The notes: generated from the letters alone by a model not told the origin. Counted from the stretch's first letter, positions 15,736-24,777 are shown. The stretch: DNA of 64,000 nt from CAYRPN01 sp964426135 (GCA_964426135.1 CAYRPN010000004.1:22884-86883), one strand, 5' to 3'. Program-made: numbers and translations.

Positions 15736-15760
15736 CGGGCCCCGCACAACGTGGGGCCCG
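15736..15760 (-). terminator. rho-independent-like terminator after the fasciclin gene
   Basis: CGGGCCCC/GGGGCCCG stem with an 8-9 base loop. On the minus strand it is followed by TCGCCTTTTC. It lies 80 bases downstream of the fasciclin stop. Confidence 0.55.
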
Positions 15761-15840
15761 CCAACCAGGGGGGCAAACTGTTTCGACCCGTCATTCGCTA
15801 CCGACCATGCCGATGGTCAGTGGACCGGCCCGGGCCCGGC

Positions 15841-16347
15841 TCACTTGGGCAGCACGACCGTGTCGATGATGTGGATCACGCCATTCGACGCGGCGATGTC
15901 CACGGCAGTGACCTTGGCGCCGTCGACCATGACGGTGCCGCCATCGACCTTGATGGTGAGCATCTGACCCTGCACGGTCTTGGCCTCGGTCATCTTGACG
16001 ACCTTGTCAGAGGTGACTTTGCCGGCGACCACGTGGTAGGTGAGGATCGCGACGAGCTTGTCCTTGTTCTCCGGCTTCAGCAGCGACTCGACGGTGCCGG
16101 CCGGCAGCTTGGCAAAGGCGTCATCGGTGGGGGCGAAGACGGTGAACGGGCCTTCGCCTTTGAGCGTGTCAATCAGGCCCGCGGCCTTGAGCGCCGCGGC
16201 GAGCGTGTTGAACTTGCCGGCTGCCACGGCGGTGTCCACGATGTCCGCGGACTTCTTGTCAGCCTGAGCTGACGAAAAACAGCCGACGAGCAGGCCAAGG
16301 GCGGCAACGAGCAGGAAGGAGGAACGAATCGGGTGGGATCGATGCAT
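15841..16347 (-). CDS. fasciclin (FAS1)-domain lipoprotein
   Basis: 168 aa from ATG 16347, which has GGAG 8 bases upstream. A longer frame would translate the 8-base repeat array and is rejected. Signal peptide with lipobox LLVGC, then one FAS1 domain: DIVDTAVAAGKFNTLAAALKAAG, the H1 box GPFTVFAPTDDAFAKLP, the central YHVVAGKVTSDKV, and the H2 box SNGVIHIIDTVVLPK. FAS1 domains mediate adhesion and protein-protein contacts outside the cell. The single-domain secreted form is widespread in bacteria. Confidence 0.93.
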   Translation of the reverse strand: MHRSHPIRSSFLLVAALGLLVGCFSSAQADKKSADIVDTAVAAGKFNTLAAALKAAGLIDTLKGEGPFTVFAPTDDAFAKLPAGTVESLLKPENKDKLVAILTYHVVAGKVTSDKVVKMTEAKTVQGQMLTIKVDGGTVMVDGAKVTAVDIAASNGVIHIIDTVVLPK

Positions 16348-16499
16348 GATTGAACTCCAGAAAAACGAGGGTGAATCGGGCAGGGATGGTCGTTCGTGGC
16401 ACGTTGTTGGCGAAAAGAACGATAACGGGCCGGCATCCGAATCGTTCAAATCGTTCACGGGCAAAGATAGGCAGGTGGCGGGCGCGTGACCAGAAAAAA

Positions 16500-16662
16500 A
16501 ATGCGAACCCCAAGTCCCTCCGTCCCTTCGTCCCTTCCTCCCTTCGTCCCTCCGTCCCTCCGTCCCTTCGTCTCCCCGTCCCTCCGTCTCTCCGTCTCTT
16601 CGTCTCTTCGTCCCTTCGTCCCTCCGTCCCTCCGTCCCTTCGTCCCTTCCTCCCTCCCTCCC
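16500..16662. repeat. 8-base tandem repeat array (GTCCCTYC)n
   Basis: About 19 copies of an 8-base unit GTCCCTTC/GTCCCTCC with some GTCTCTTC. It occupies the divergent gap 16348-16835 between the fasciclin and cupredoxin genes; nothing else is recognised in that gap. The same array, in the other orientation, is at 63731-63870. Confidence 0.9.
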
Positions 16663-16835
16663 CGCGACATTTCGCCGCGACGAGGCCGAGGCACGGTCGC
16701 TAGAATGTCGCCCCACAGGTTTCCCACTGGTTTCCCGCATTCTGCAATCGGTGCAGGACTGCGGACCAGCGGCCAATACTGTCAGTAACGATTCAGAGGC
16801 AGCCGGCGTCGCCGGCCCAACCGAAAGGAACAGGC

Positions 16836-17615
16836 ATGTTGAACTTCACTCGTACGTTTGCCGCGGCTGCGTTTGCCGCGGGCGTCGCCCTGGGCGGCAA
16901 CGCGATGGCGCAGCAGGTCGGCGGCACCGAGGACAAGGGCGGCACCGTCGTCATCACCGCCAAGTACGGCGGCGACAAGAAGCCCGCCCGCAAGGTCCTC
17001 GACATCAGCAGTGACCCGTACTGCGTCAATTACTACAAGGGCAAGGACGGCGGCGGCCCGCTCAACGAGAAGTGGGTCTGGTCGAAGGATGAAACCTCCA
17101 TCGCCAACGTCTTCGTTTCCGTCAGCAAGGGCCTGGAAGGCAAGAAGTTCGCCGCTCCGGAGAAGCCCGCGGTGATCGATCAGCACGGCTGCATGTACAC
17201 CCCGCACGTCATCGGCGTCGTCGCCGGCCAGAAACTGAAAATCACCAACAGCGACTCGACCCTGCACAACGTCCACGGCCTGCCCAAGGTCAACACCGAA
17301 TGGAACATCGGCCAGCCCGTCAAAGGCATGGCGAATGACTTCGTGCTCGGCAAGGTTGAAGAAGGCATCCTCGTCAAGTGCGACGTGCACGCCTGGATGA
17401 ACAGCTACGTCCACGTCGTGGCGCACCCGTTCTTCGCGGTGACCGGCGACGATGGCACCTGCACGATCAAGGGCCTGCCCGCCGGCGAATACGAGCTGAC
17501 CGTGTGGCACGAGTTCAAGACGTTCGTGCCCGACAACGCCACCATCAAGGTGACGGTGAAGGAAGGCGAAACCGCCAAGGCGACGGTGACGTACGCCCCG
17601 AAGAAGGCGGGTTGA
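16836..17615 (+). CDS. secreted cupredoxin-like protein with C-terminal carboxypeptidase-regulatory-like domain
   Basis: 259 aa, with AAAGGAA just upstream of ATG 16836 and a clear signal peptide (AAAAFAAGVALGGNAMA/Q). The central part looks like a plastocyanin-type cupredoxin: VVAGQKLKITNSDSTLHNVHG, then VKCDVHAWMNSYVHVVAHPFFAVT, giving a His, a Cys, a His and a Met/His at the spacing of a type 1 copper site. The end (GTCTIKGLPAGEYELTVWHE) is a CarboxypepD_reg-like beta sandwich. An electron-transfer or copper-binding role in the periplasm is inferred. Strong terminator at 17793. No redox partner genes nearby. Confidence 0.8.
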   Translation: MLNFTRTFAAAAFAAGVALGGNAMAQQVGGTEDKGGTVVITAKYGGDKKPARKVLDISSDPYCVNYYKGKDGGGPLNEKWVWSKDETSIANVFVSVSKGLEGKKFAAPEKPAVIDQHGCMYTPHVIGVVAGQKLKITNSDSTLHNVHGLPKVNTEWNIGQPVKGMANDFVLGKVEEGILVKCDVHAWMNSYVHVVAHPFFAVTGDDGTCTIKGLPAGEYELTVWHEFKTFVPDNATIKVTVKEGETAKATVTYAPKKAG

Positions 17616-17635
17616 AGAGGGAAGAGATTTGGGAT

Positions 17636-17762
17636 TTCGGATTTGGGATTTGGGATTTGGGATTTCGGATTTCGGATTTGAGACCCGAGATCTGAGACCC
17701 GAGATCTGAGACCCGAGATCTGAGACCCGAGATCTGAGATCTGAGATCTGAGATTTGAGATC
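17636..17762. repeat. tandem arrays GGATTTG and GAGACCCGAGATCT
   Basis: First GGATTTG/GGATTTC 7-base units, then 14-15 base units GAGACCCGAGATCT, then GAGATCT units. The second half holds six AGATCT hexamers between 17688 and 17749. Confidence 0.9.
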
Positions 17763-17792
17763 AAAGTTCAAGCGTAACCGCAGTGAACATCA

Positions 17793-17823
17793 GCCCCCGG
17801 CGGAAGCCGGGGGTTGTTTTTTT
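17793..17823 (+). terminator. rho-independent terminator of the cupredoxin gene
   Basis: CCCCCGGC-GGAA-GCCGGGGG stem followed by TTGTTTTTTT. Confidence 0.85.
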
Positions 17824-18119
17824 GGCGCGCATGGGCCGTGGAATGCCCGCTCGCAACGCGGAGCGAACAGGCCCACTGAGAACCTGAGCCCTTCCGAGGC
17901 CGTGCGAAAAAAAATGGCAAAAAGCGCTGCTAAAGTCTGGGCGGATGATGTATACTCAGAAAGTGAGTGGAACTGGCCGCTTACCGAAGCTTGAAAGAGG
18001 AATCTCCGCGAGAAGTGTCTTCGCCTTTTTTCACCTTCGCTTTCAGCTTGACTGACCCGTGTCCCGGTTGTTCCGCCAACCGGATCACTCTTTCATTTTC
18101 AGCGGATTAGGAGCAACAG
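17824..18119 (+). other. leader region of the PEP-CTERM gene
   Basis: No gene is seen. TATACT at 17951-17956 is a possible -10 box without a clear -35. The putative leader carries a bulged stem AAGCTTGAAAG/CTTTCAGCTT (about 17989-18050) and a small hairpin CCGGTTG/CAACCGG at 18064-18083. AGGAG precedes the ATG at 18120. Confidence 0.4.
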
Positions 18120-18797
18120 ATGGAAACGCGATCCTTTCGTGCAGCAATCGGCCTGGTTGTTCTTGGCGCCTTGGGCGCACCGACCTTCGCGGTCACCGTG
18201 ACCAACACCCAGACCACCGTGGGCGACACCGCGCCCACCACGGCCGCCAGCAACACCGACCTGCTGCAGACCAATCTGGCGTCGGTCGTCGGCGGCGTGA
18301 CGGACAACAACCTCACGGGGCCCGCCAAGCGTAACGGCACCACCGGCACCGCCCACGAGAACAGCGTCGCCAACCCGGCCAACATCAACAATACCGGGAC
18401 CTACGACTTCCTCCTCGATGTGGCGGCGTTCCCGCTGGGCTATCGCATCGATGAAGTGGTCACCTACACCGGCTGGCAGGATTTCCGCGCCGGGCAGGAC
18501 CATCGCGTGTTCTACTCGCTGGTGGGCGATCCCAGCTTCGTGCAGTTTGGCGATGTCAATATTGCCCACGGCGGCACCTCCGGCGGCGGCACCCTGCGCG
18601 TGAGCCTGACCGATTCCCTGGGCCCCATCGCCAGCGGCGTCGATGCCATCCGCTTCATCGTCGATCAGTCCACGTTCGTCTACCGCGAGGTCGATGTCCA
18701 CGGCTCCGGCATCGTCGCCGTCCCCGAGCCCGCCACAGCCGCGCTGGGCCTGATGGGGCTCGGCGGCCTGATGCTGCGTCGCCGTCGGCACGCCTGA
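18120..18797 (+). CDS. PEP-CTERM sorting-domain secreted protein
   Basis: 225 aa, with AGGAG upstream of ATG. Signal peptide at the N-terminus (GLVVLGALGAPTFA/V). The middle (about 30-195) is Thr/Asn/Gly rich and beta-strand like, without a recognised domain. The C-terminus is a textbook PEP-CTERM signal: VPEP, then hydrophobic ATAALGLMGLGGLML, then RRRR. Such proteins are processed by an exosortase and often associate with exopolysaccharide or the cell surface; no exosortase gene is in this window. Single-gene unit, with its own terminator. Confidence 0.9.
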   Translation: METRSFRAAIGLVVLGALGAPTFAVTVTNTQTTVGDTAPTTAASNTDLLQTNLASVVGGVTDNNLTGPAKRNGTTGTAHENSVANPANINNTGTYDFLLDVAAFPLGYRIDEVVTYTGWQDFRAGQDHRVFYSLVGDPSFVQFGDVNIAHGGTSGGGTLRVSLTDSLGPIASGVDAIRFIVDQSTFVYREVDVHGSGIVAVPEPATAALGLMGLGGLMLRRRRHA

Positions 18798-18828
18798 GCG
18801 CATCATTCATCCGCAATCTGTCGCACAC

Positions 18829-18855
18829 CAACCCGCCGCCAAGGCGGGTTTTTTT
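18829..18855 (+). terminator. rho-independent terminator of the PEP-CTERM gene
   Basis: AACCCGCC-GCCAA-GGCGGGTT stem running into seven T residues. Confidence 0.88.
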
Positions 18856-18982
18856 CTGCCTGCGCCGGCCGATGGAGGCAGGCGGCCTCGACGGAACACC
18901 CTGCGAATCCGCATTTTCCGCAGGCATTTGGCCGTTTCCGCAGTATGCTTGTTCAGGCGATTGAATGCCGAGGATCAACCCT

Positions 18983-20284
18983 ATGTCGTGGCATAATCGA
19001 ATCCCCCTCCTTTCCCTGAGCGTCTTGCTGGCGCTGGTGTCGCTGGCACCGGCGCAGGAAGCCGGCGACAAGCCGGCGCCTCGCAAGGACAACCCGCTGG
19101 ACCCGCTAAACGTGGCGGACCCATTCGTCGGTCGGTTCGAAGACGACACGATTGCCGTGACCGTGCGCCGGTCACAGGCGGGCTACGTCGGCGAGGTGGA
19201 GAAGGGCGGACAGGCGTTCACCTTCACCGCAACGCGAAAGGGCGACAGCCTGCGCGGCTCGTTCGAGTTCGAAGGCCAGCAGTTCGATTTCGTTCTCACC
19301 ATCAGCGGCGATTCGGTCACCTTCGCGACGCCTCGGCAGCTGACGCGGAAGAAGGCCGGCGTGGCTGCGGCGCCGGCGCCTGCAACATCGACGCCTCCGC
19401 CGGCACCGGTCGCCACTCCCAATCCCCGGCCGGCGCAGCCGAATCCCGGGGCGGCGCCCGTGCCGCCGATCAAGACGGGCGACAAGGCGGTGGCGGCGGC
19501 GGCGGCGGCTTGGAAGTTCAAGGCGCTAGACAAAGACGCGGCGTCGCAGGCAGGCAGGGCCTGGGCCGGATTTCCTGAAGGCACCTTTGCCATCATGGAA
19601 ACGATCAGCGCGCCTGTGGATCAAATTCCCAAAGAAGACCGGTTACTGATGTTGTTCAAGGGTGCCGTCGGCGGCAAGGAAATCATTCATCGCTTTCAGT
19701 TCGACGGCTCGGCGTTCGGCGCGACGGGCAAACCCGTGGAATGGCTTAGCTCAGCCCAGACCCTGGAGACGTTGGGCTTCGCCGCCGGCAAAACCTCGAA
19801 ACAGGAGTTTCAGGTCCAAGGTGCCGTCATGAAGTGCGACGTCACTGAGTACACGCAGCGCACCGCGGCCAATGACAAGAATCCGCCCGTGGTGTTCCAG
19901 GTCTGGACCAGCGCCCAGGTGAGCCTGCCGCCGCACACCGTAGCGCTGCCTCAGGGAAACCTGCTGGTGGGCGGCGATGTGGTGCGCATCACCCTGTCGC
20001 CAGGCCCATCGCGCACGGACCGATTCGACCTCTGGCTCGAAGCGATGAAGCAGCCGGTGCTCGTCGGCGGACGGGAATTCAGTGCCGCGCTGATCAAGAC
20101 CCACCAGATCGCGGGCAACCAGCAGATCAACACCGAGCGATACCAGACCGCCCAAGTCCCCGGCGGCACCGCCCGGTACGTCATCGAGCGTCGCCAGGGT
20201 GGCGCGGTGGTCGAGACGGGGACGGTGTCGGTAATCGAAATCGGCGTCGCCAACGTCGATGCGATCGACGGCCTAAAGCGATGA
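18983..20284 (+). CDS. secreted protein of unknown function with Pro/Ala linker
   Basis: 433 aa from ATG 18983, which has GAGGA 8 bases upstream; ATG 18965 in the same frame is less well placed. Signal peptide LLSLSVLLALVSLAPA/Q. Residues about 45-125 form a small beta-rich domain (GRFEDDTIAVTVRRSQAGYVGEVEKGGQ). A Pro/Ala linker follows (about 130-165), then a C-terminal beta-rich domain of 260 residues (FPEGTFAIMETISAPVDQIP...). The N-terminal part resembles lipocalin-like DUFs that precede secreted proteins in planctomycetes. No enzyme motif is seen and no function is proposed. Confidence 0.68.
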   Translation: MSWHNRIPLLSLSVLLALVSLAPAQEAGDKPAPRKDNPLDPLNVADPFVGRFEDDTIAVTVRRSQAGYVGEVEKGGQAFTFTATRKGDSLRGSFEFEGQQFDFVLTISGDSVTFATPRQLTRKKAGVAAAPAPATSTPPPAPVATPNPRPAQPNPGAAPVPPIKTGDKAVAAAAAAWKFKALDKDAASQAGRAWAGFPEGTFAIMETISAPVDQIPKEDRLLMLFKGAVGGKEIIHRFQFDGSAFGATGKPVEWLSSAQTLETLGFAAGKTSKQEFQVQGAVMKCDVTEYTQRTAANDKNPPVVFQVWTSAQVSLPPHTVALPQGNLLVGGDVVRITLSPGPSRTDRFDLWLEAMKQPVLVGGREFSAALIKTHQIAGNQQINTERYQTAQVPGGTARYVIERRQGGAVVETGTVSVIEIGVANVDAIDGLKR

Positions 20285-20510
20285 AGCCGCTGCGACAGGC
20301 CCCGCCACGCCTATCGAATGCGCTTCATTCCACAAGCAGGCAATCGCCAGATGTCCCTTTTTGTCTTGTAACAATCGAAATTGCCGATCCCGATTATCCA
20401 GCGTCACCATTTCCACGTTCCTGCAATTTCACGTATCGCACTTGTTTCGCCGGTTCTTAGCATTATCCTAACACGTGAATGCTGCCTACCTGATGTTCTA
20501 AGGATCCACC

Positions 20511-21344
20511 ATGCACGTACCCGGAGAGGAGGGACTCGATGCTGTCGAGTCTCCTACTGCTACGCAACTGGCTTCGTCGGATTCACTTCTGTCGCCCTCC
20601 ATCCAGCGGCTCGCTGGCGAGAAGATGGCGGCTTATGAGTTGAAATTCCTCATCGACGAAGCGATCGCCCGGCAGGTCGAGGCCTGGGCGGCTGACCACA
20701 TGCAGCGGGACGCCTACGCGGATGTAGCCAACGGCGGGGCGTACCAGACGACGACGCTTTACCTCGACACACCGCAGCGCGACGTGTTTCGCCGGTGCAA
20801 TGGCCATCGCTCCCGCAAGTTCCGCCTTCGCCGCTATGGCAGCGAGGCCACCGCCTACCTGGAGCGCAAGACCCGCAAGGGCGACCGCGTCGCCAAGCGG
20901 CGCAGCCACGTGCCGCTGGCGGAACTGACCGCCCTGACCGCGCAGGAGATCAGCGACGCCTGGCCGGGCGCGTGGTTCCGCCAGAGCGTGACGACGCAGT
21001 CCCTTCTGCCCGCCTGCCGATTGACTTACGACCGCACGGCTTTCGTCCGCCTGGCGGAGGATGGGCCGTTGCGGCTGACGCTGGATCGCCGGATTCGCGG
21101 GCTGGGGACGGACGCATGGGATCTCACGCCCCTGGATGGCGGGCACGGTATCCTGCCGGGGCAAGTGATCTGCGAGTTCAAGTTCCGCGTGACGATGCCC
21201 GCCTTGTTCAAGCAGGTGATCACGTCGCTGCAACTGGAAGCCGGCAGCGTGTCCAAGTACCGCCGGATGATGATTGCGTCGGGCGCTGCTCCTGCGGACC
21301 CCGTGGTCGCGGCCGCTCTTGGTGAGGTTCGTCCGAATGCTTGA
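20511..21344 (+). CDS. VTC-domain protein (polyphosphate polymerase-like)
   Basis: 277 aa. AAGGA lies just upstream of ATG 20511; an internal ATG at 20625 starts directly at the domain. The VTC fold is a tunnel-shaped triphosphate-tunnel-type polymerase of inorganic polyphosphate. Basic tunnel residues are seen in YELKFLID, RKFRLRRYG, ERKTRKGDRVAKRR and SVSKYRRM, with acidic metal-binding E in EFKFR. It overlaps the downstream DUF4956 gene by 8 bases, and CotH follows. The VTC-DUF4956-CotH order is a recurrent bacterial association and suggests a joint role at the cell surface. Confidence 0.88.
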   Translation: MHVPGEEGLDAVESPTATQLASSDSLLSPSIQRLAGEKMAAYELKFLIDEAIARQVEAWAADHMQRDAYADVANGGAYQTTTLYLDTPQRDVFRRCNGHRSRKFRLRRYGSEATAYLERKTRKGDRVAKRRSHVPLAELTALTAQEISDAWPGAWFRQSVTTQSLLPACRLTYDRTAFVRLAEDGPLRLTLDRRIRGLGTDAWDLTPLDGGHGILPGQVICEFKFRVTMPALFKQVITSLQLEAGSVSKYRRMMIASGAAPADPVVAAALGEVRPNA

Positions 21345-22005
21345 CTGGCTCAAAGCCCCTGGTGATGCCGCTGAACTCGCATGGACGCTGTTGGCGCTGC
21401 GGCTGTCGGCGGCGATGGTGTTCGGCTTGATCGTGGCTGCCGTTTTTGCCGTCACCCAGCGTCGCCCCGCCGGGCAGGCGATGCCGCTGATCACCACCCT
21501 CGTCCTGCTCACCATGCTGGTGGCGATGACCACGATCGTCATCGGCGACAGCGTGGCGCGGGCGTTCGGGCTGGTGGGCGCGCTGTCCATCGTCCGCTTC
21601 CGCACCGTGGTGGAAGACACGCGCGATACGTCGTTCGTGATCTTTGCCGTGGTCGTGGGCATGGCGATCGGCGCGGGCCACATGGCGGTGTGCCTCGTGG
21701 GCGTGCCGCTGGTGGCGCTGGCGGCGTTCGGCCTGGGGCAGGTGGGCAACGCGGTGGCGCACTCGGCCGACCGCAGGCTGGAGATTCGCATCGGCGTGGG
21801 GCGCGAGCCCGAAGCGCTTTTCGCCGGCGTGTTTGCCGAGCAGCTCAACAGGCACAAGCTCGTATCCGCCACCTCCGCCCGCCAAGGCGCCGCCATCGAT
21901 CTGCACTACCGCGTGAAACTGAAAAACCCCACCGCCATCCTCGCCCTGGTCAAAGCGATGCAGGCGATCGAAGGCGTGCAGAATGTGCAACTGACGGAAG
22001 AGTAG
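21337..22005 (+). CDS. DUF4956 membrane protein
   Basis: 222 aa from ATG 21337, overlapping the VTC stop by 8 bases, with GAGG upstream. Three or four hydrophobic helices in the first 130 residues (MVFGLIVAAVFAV, LITTLVLLTMLVAMTTIVIG, VIFAVVVGMAIGAG, CLVGVPLVALAAFGL), including the conserved ARAFGLVGALSIVRFRT stretch between helices 2 and 3, which is the family hallmark. The C-terminal 80 residues are cytoplasmic and ferredoxin-like. Probable partner of the VTC polymerase and the CotH protein; the biochemical role of DUF4956 is unknown. Confidence 0.88.
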   Translation: MLDWLKAPGDAAELAWTLLALRLSAAMVFGLIVAAVFAVTQRRPAGQAMPLITTLVLLTMLVAMTTIVIGDSVARAFGLVGALSIVRFRTVVEDTRDTSFVIFAVVVGMAIGAGHMAVCLVGVPLVALAAFGLGQVGNAVAHSADRRLEIRIGVGREPEALFAGVFAEQLNRHKLVSATSARQGAAIDLHYRVKLKNPTAILALVKAMQAIEGVQNVQLTEE

Positions 22006-22006
22006 A

Positions 22007-22131
22007 CCATTAGCCCCGGGCTCCGCCCGGGGGGATCAGCCTTGTGCTCGCGAACCGTGATTCGTGCCGAAGAAACGGCAGATGAATGGTGACGCGGGAT
22101 TTTTCGACCCCGGGCGGAGCCCGGGGCTAAC
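22007..22131. repeat. REPIN-like inverted repeat (second CCATTAGCCCC copy)
   Basis: Begins two bases after the DUF4956 stop. Arms CCATTAGCCCCGGGCTCCGC and its complement near 22107-22131. Same arms as 4550-4691 but an unrelated loop. Confidence 0.85.
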
Positions 22132-22211
22132 GGCGGATACGTCCGCCAGCCTTGTTGCCGGCCTACCATCACCGAGCCTTGTGCCAACCGATGTTTTTTC
22201 GGGAACCAGCC

Positions 22212-23858
22212 ATGCACGTATTGCTTTGCCGTCCCAGCTTTTCGTCGATGTTCGCCGCGATTCTGGCGCTGGTGTTGATCTGTTCGCCGGCCGGGGCGCA
22301 GGCGCCGAACCCGCCGACGAAGGTGCCGGGCAAGGCGGCTCCGTTTGGCCCGGTGAAGGCTGACCTCTCCAATGACTTCTTCAACAAGGGCGTGGTCCCG
22401 CAGCTTCGCGTCAAAATCGCCAAGGAGCAGGAGCAGAAGCTGCGCGCCGAGCCGCGCAAATTCGTCGAGTGCGAGATCATCGAGGACGGCAAGAAGACCT
22501 ACACCGGCGTGCGCGTCAAGATCAAAGGCGCGGCCGGCAGTTTCCGCAATTACGACGACCGCCCCGCCCTGACGCTCAACATGGCCAAGGGCGATGAGAA
22601 CGAGTTCCACGGCCTGGACAAATTCCACCTCAACAACTCCGTCCAGGACGATTCCTACATCTCCGAGTGGCTCTGCTGGCAGATTTGCAAGGACGCCAAC
22701 TATCCCGCCACCCGCGTGACCCACGCCCGGCTGTGGATCAACGACCGCGACATGGGCCTGTACGTTTTGAAAGAAGGCTTCGACGAGGAGTTCCTCAAGC
22801 GCAACTACCCGGCCGGCAAAGGCAAAGGCAACCTGTACGACGGCGGGTTCCTGCAGGAGATCGACGTCAACCTCGAACGCGACGAGGGCGAAGGCGCCGA
22901 GGACCGGGCGGACCTCAAAGCCCTCGTCGCCGCCTGCCGGGAGGGCGATGTGAACAAGCGCTGGCAACTCATCGACGAGCGCCTCGATGTGGACGCGTTC
23001 CTTACCTTCACCGCGCTGGAACTGATGATGAGCCACTGGGATGGCTATGTTCAGAACCGCAACAACTACCGCGTCTACTTTCGGCCGGACACCAAAAAAG
23101 CCGTCTTCTTTCTCCACGGCATGGACCAGATGTTCGGCGATCCGAACTACTCCGTCTTCCACGTGCCCGGCCCGATCGTGCCCAATGCCGTGCTGCAGAA
23201 CCCGCAGTGGAAGGCGAAGTATCGACAGATCGTCAAGGACATCCTGCCCATCCTGGCGCCCGACAAACTGCACGCGAAGATCGACGTGCTGCACAAGCGG
23301 CTGCGCCCGGTCATGGCGGCGATGGGCGAGGACCGCGCCAGGCACATCGACAACAAGGCGCAGGAGTTCAAGAACCGGGTCAACGACCGCGCCAAGAACA
23401 TCCGCGCCCAGCTTCCGCCCGAGCCCATCGCATTTACCAAGGAAGGCTGGGCGGCGCTGACGGACTGGACGCCCAAGCCGGAGGGCGACGCGAAGCTGGA
23501 GGTGAAGGAGCTGCAAGGGCGCAAGTTCCTGTCGCTGGAGACGGGGCCGAGCAACAACTGCCAAGGCTCGTTCCGCACGAAGGTGCTGCTGGGCAAGGGG
23601 CAGTACAAGCTGGTGGGCCGGGTGCGCACGACGGCAGTGAAGGTGCTCGGCGATGGCAAGAACATCGGCGCGGGGATCCGCGCCTCGGGCGGCGATCGGC
23701 AGAACAAGGCGGTGGGCAGCACCGACTGGCAGGCGCTGTCGCACGATTTCGAGGTGGCCGAGGATATTCGAGAGGTTGAACTGGTCGTGGAACTGCGCAG
23801 CGCCGGCGGCAGCGCGATGTTCGACGCGGCAGCGCTGAAGGTTGTGAAGGTCAAGTGA
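22212..23858 (+). CDS. secreted CotH-kinase family protein
   Basis: 548 aa from ATG 22212, with signal peptide FAAILALVLICSPAGA/Q. The CotH domain (about 50-400) is an atypical protein kinase fold first seen in Bacillus spore coat CotH. Seen here are GVRVKIKGAAGSFR, KFHLNNSVQDDSYISEWLCWQ, ARLWINDRDMGLYVLKEGFDEEFLKRNY and the metal/catalytic stretch FLHGMDQMFGD. A C-terminal beta-sandwich (about 420-548, GRVRTTAVKVLGD...) resembles a carbohydrate-binding module. Third gene of the VTC-DUF4956-CotH set, though separated from it by the 22007-22131 element. Likely phosphorylates extracytoplasmic proteins. Confidence 0.88.
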   Translation: MHVLLCRPSFSSMFAAILALVLICSPAGAQAPNPPTKVPGKAAPFGPVKADLSNDFFNKGVVPQLRVKIAKEQEQKLRAEPRKFVECEIIEDGKKTYTGVRVKIKGAAGSFRNYDDRPALTLNMAKGDENEFHGLDKFHLNNSVQDDSYISEWLCWQICKDANYPATRVTHARLWINDRDMGLYVLKEGFDEEFLKRNYPAGKGKGNLYDGGFLQEIDVNLERDEGEGAEDRADLKALVAACREGDVNKRWQLIDERLDVDAFLTFTALELMMSHWDGYVQNRNNYRVYFRPDTKKAVFFLHGMDQMFGDPNYSVFHVPGPIVPNAVLQNPQWKAKYRQIVKDILPILAPDKLHAKIDVLHKRLRPVMAAMGEDRARHIDNKAQEFKNRVNDRAKNIRAQLPPEPIAFTKEGWAALTDWTPKPEGDAKLEVKELQGRKFLSLETGPSNNCQGSFRTKVLLGKGQYKLVGRVRTTAVKVLGDGKNIGAGIRASGGDRQNKAVGSTDWQALSHDFEVAEDIREVELVVELRSAGGSAMFDAAALKVVKVK

Positions 23859-23987
23859 ATCGGGGGCGCTGGGTCGCCGAATGTTCCGGCGAAGCGGCAG
23901 TCCGGCCCCGGAAAATTTGCCAGACCCCAGCAATCCCCCTGACAATCGCAGCATCGTCGATTGCGGGCGATCCGTTAGAATGGCGCG

Positions 23988-24683
23988 ATGCTCCCACGTC
24001 GCGGGTTCACGCTGATCGAAATGCTGCTGGTGGTCGCGGTGATCGTGCTGCTGATCTCGTTTCTATTGCCTGGGCTTTCGTCGGCTCACGAAAAGTCGAA
24101 ACGCACGGCGTGCCAGGGACAACTGCACCAGATGGGGCAGAACGTGCTGATGTATGCGCAGACCAGCAACGGCTGGCTGCCCAAGGGCAAACGCGACAAC
24201 GGCGACGAGCACTGCATCTGGGTCGCCACCGTCACTCACGACACGCTCGCGGGACTGCCGCTGTCCGATCCGGCGAGTCACGCCCTGTGGGAAGAACCGG
24301 ACGCGATGACCATCTGCCCCGACATTCCGCGGACGTTCGGCTATTACCGTGCGCCGTATGGCTGGGTCATCGGCTACAACTACCTGGCGCGCCACCCCAT
24401 CGCCAGCACCGAAGGCGGATGGAAATCGCCGAACCGAACCAGCGCCGATCCGTCGCTGCCCATCATGGTCGATCTGAACAACTGGAGCCCCGACGGCTGG
24501 ACGTTCGTCAATCACACCGGCCGCGGCGGCACCGTCATCGGCGGCGCGTCGCCTCATCCCAACTCGCTGCGCACCGAAGGCGGCAACCGCCTGGAACTCA
24601 ACGGCTCCGTCCGCTGGGTCGACATTTCACAAATGCAGTACCGCCGCAGCGGCTACGGCGACGCCTATCCGTGCCTGTGGTGA
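23988..24683 (+). CDS. prepilin-like (type II secretion pseudopilin) protein of planctomycete type
   Basis: 231 aa. The class III leader is short: MLPRRG/FTLIEMLLVVAVIVLLISFLLPG, with Glu at +5, so the prepilin peptidase would cut after Gly6. The mature domain has the H-x9-DG-like architecture of the DUF1559-type pseudopilins abundant in Planctomycetes (ends with ...RLELNGSVRWVDISQM... YPCLW). These are secreted and assembled or surface-attached. Stand-alone, no secretion genes nearby; planctomycetes often carry dozens of such paralogues. Confidence 0.9.
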   Translation: MLPRRGFTLIEMLLVVAVIVLLISFLLPGLSSAHEKSKRTACQGQLHQMGQNVLMYAQTSNGWLPKGKRDNGDEHCIWVATVTHDTLAGLPLSDPASHALWEEPDAMTICPDIPRTFGYYRAPYGWVIGYNYLARHPIASTEGGWKSPNRTSADPSLPIMVDLNNWSPDGWTFVNHTGRGGTVIGGASPHPNSLRTEGGNRLELNGSVRWVDISQMQYRRSGYGDAYPCLW

Positions 24684-24777
24684 ATGGTGCGATTGTTCAT
24701 CATCTGCAAAGCGCTCCACTGCGTCGTCTCACGCAAGTTTGTCGCGCAACACCGCTTTCGTAGTCCAGGAGTCCGTC

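Noticed and set aside
15841..16776. Fasciclin gene starting at 16776 (311 aa)
   Set aside because: The extra N-terminal part is encoded by the 8-base repeat array; ATG 16347 has GGAG and a lipoprotein signal.
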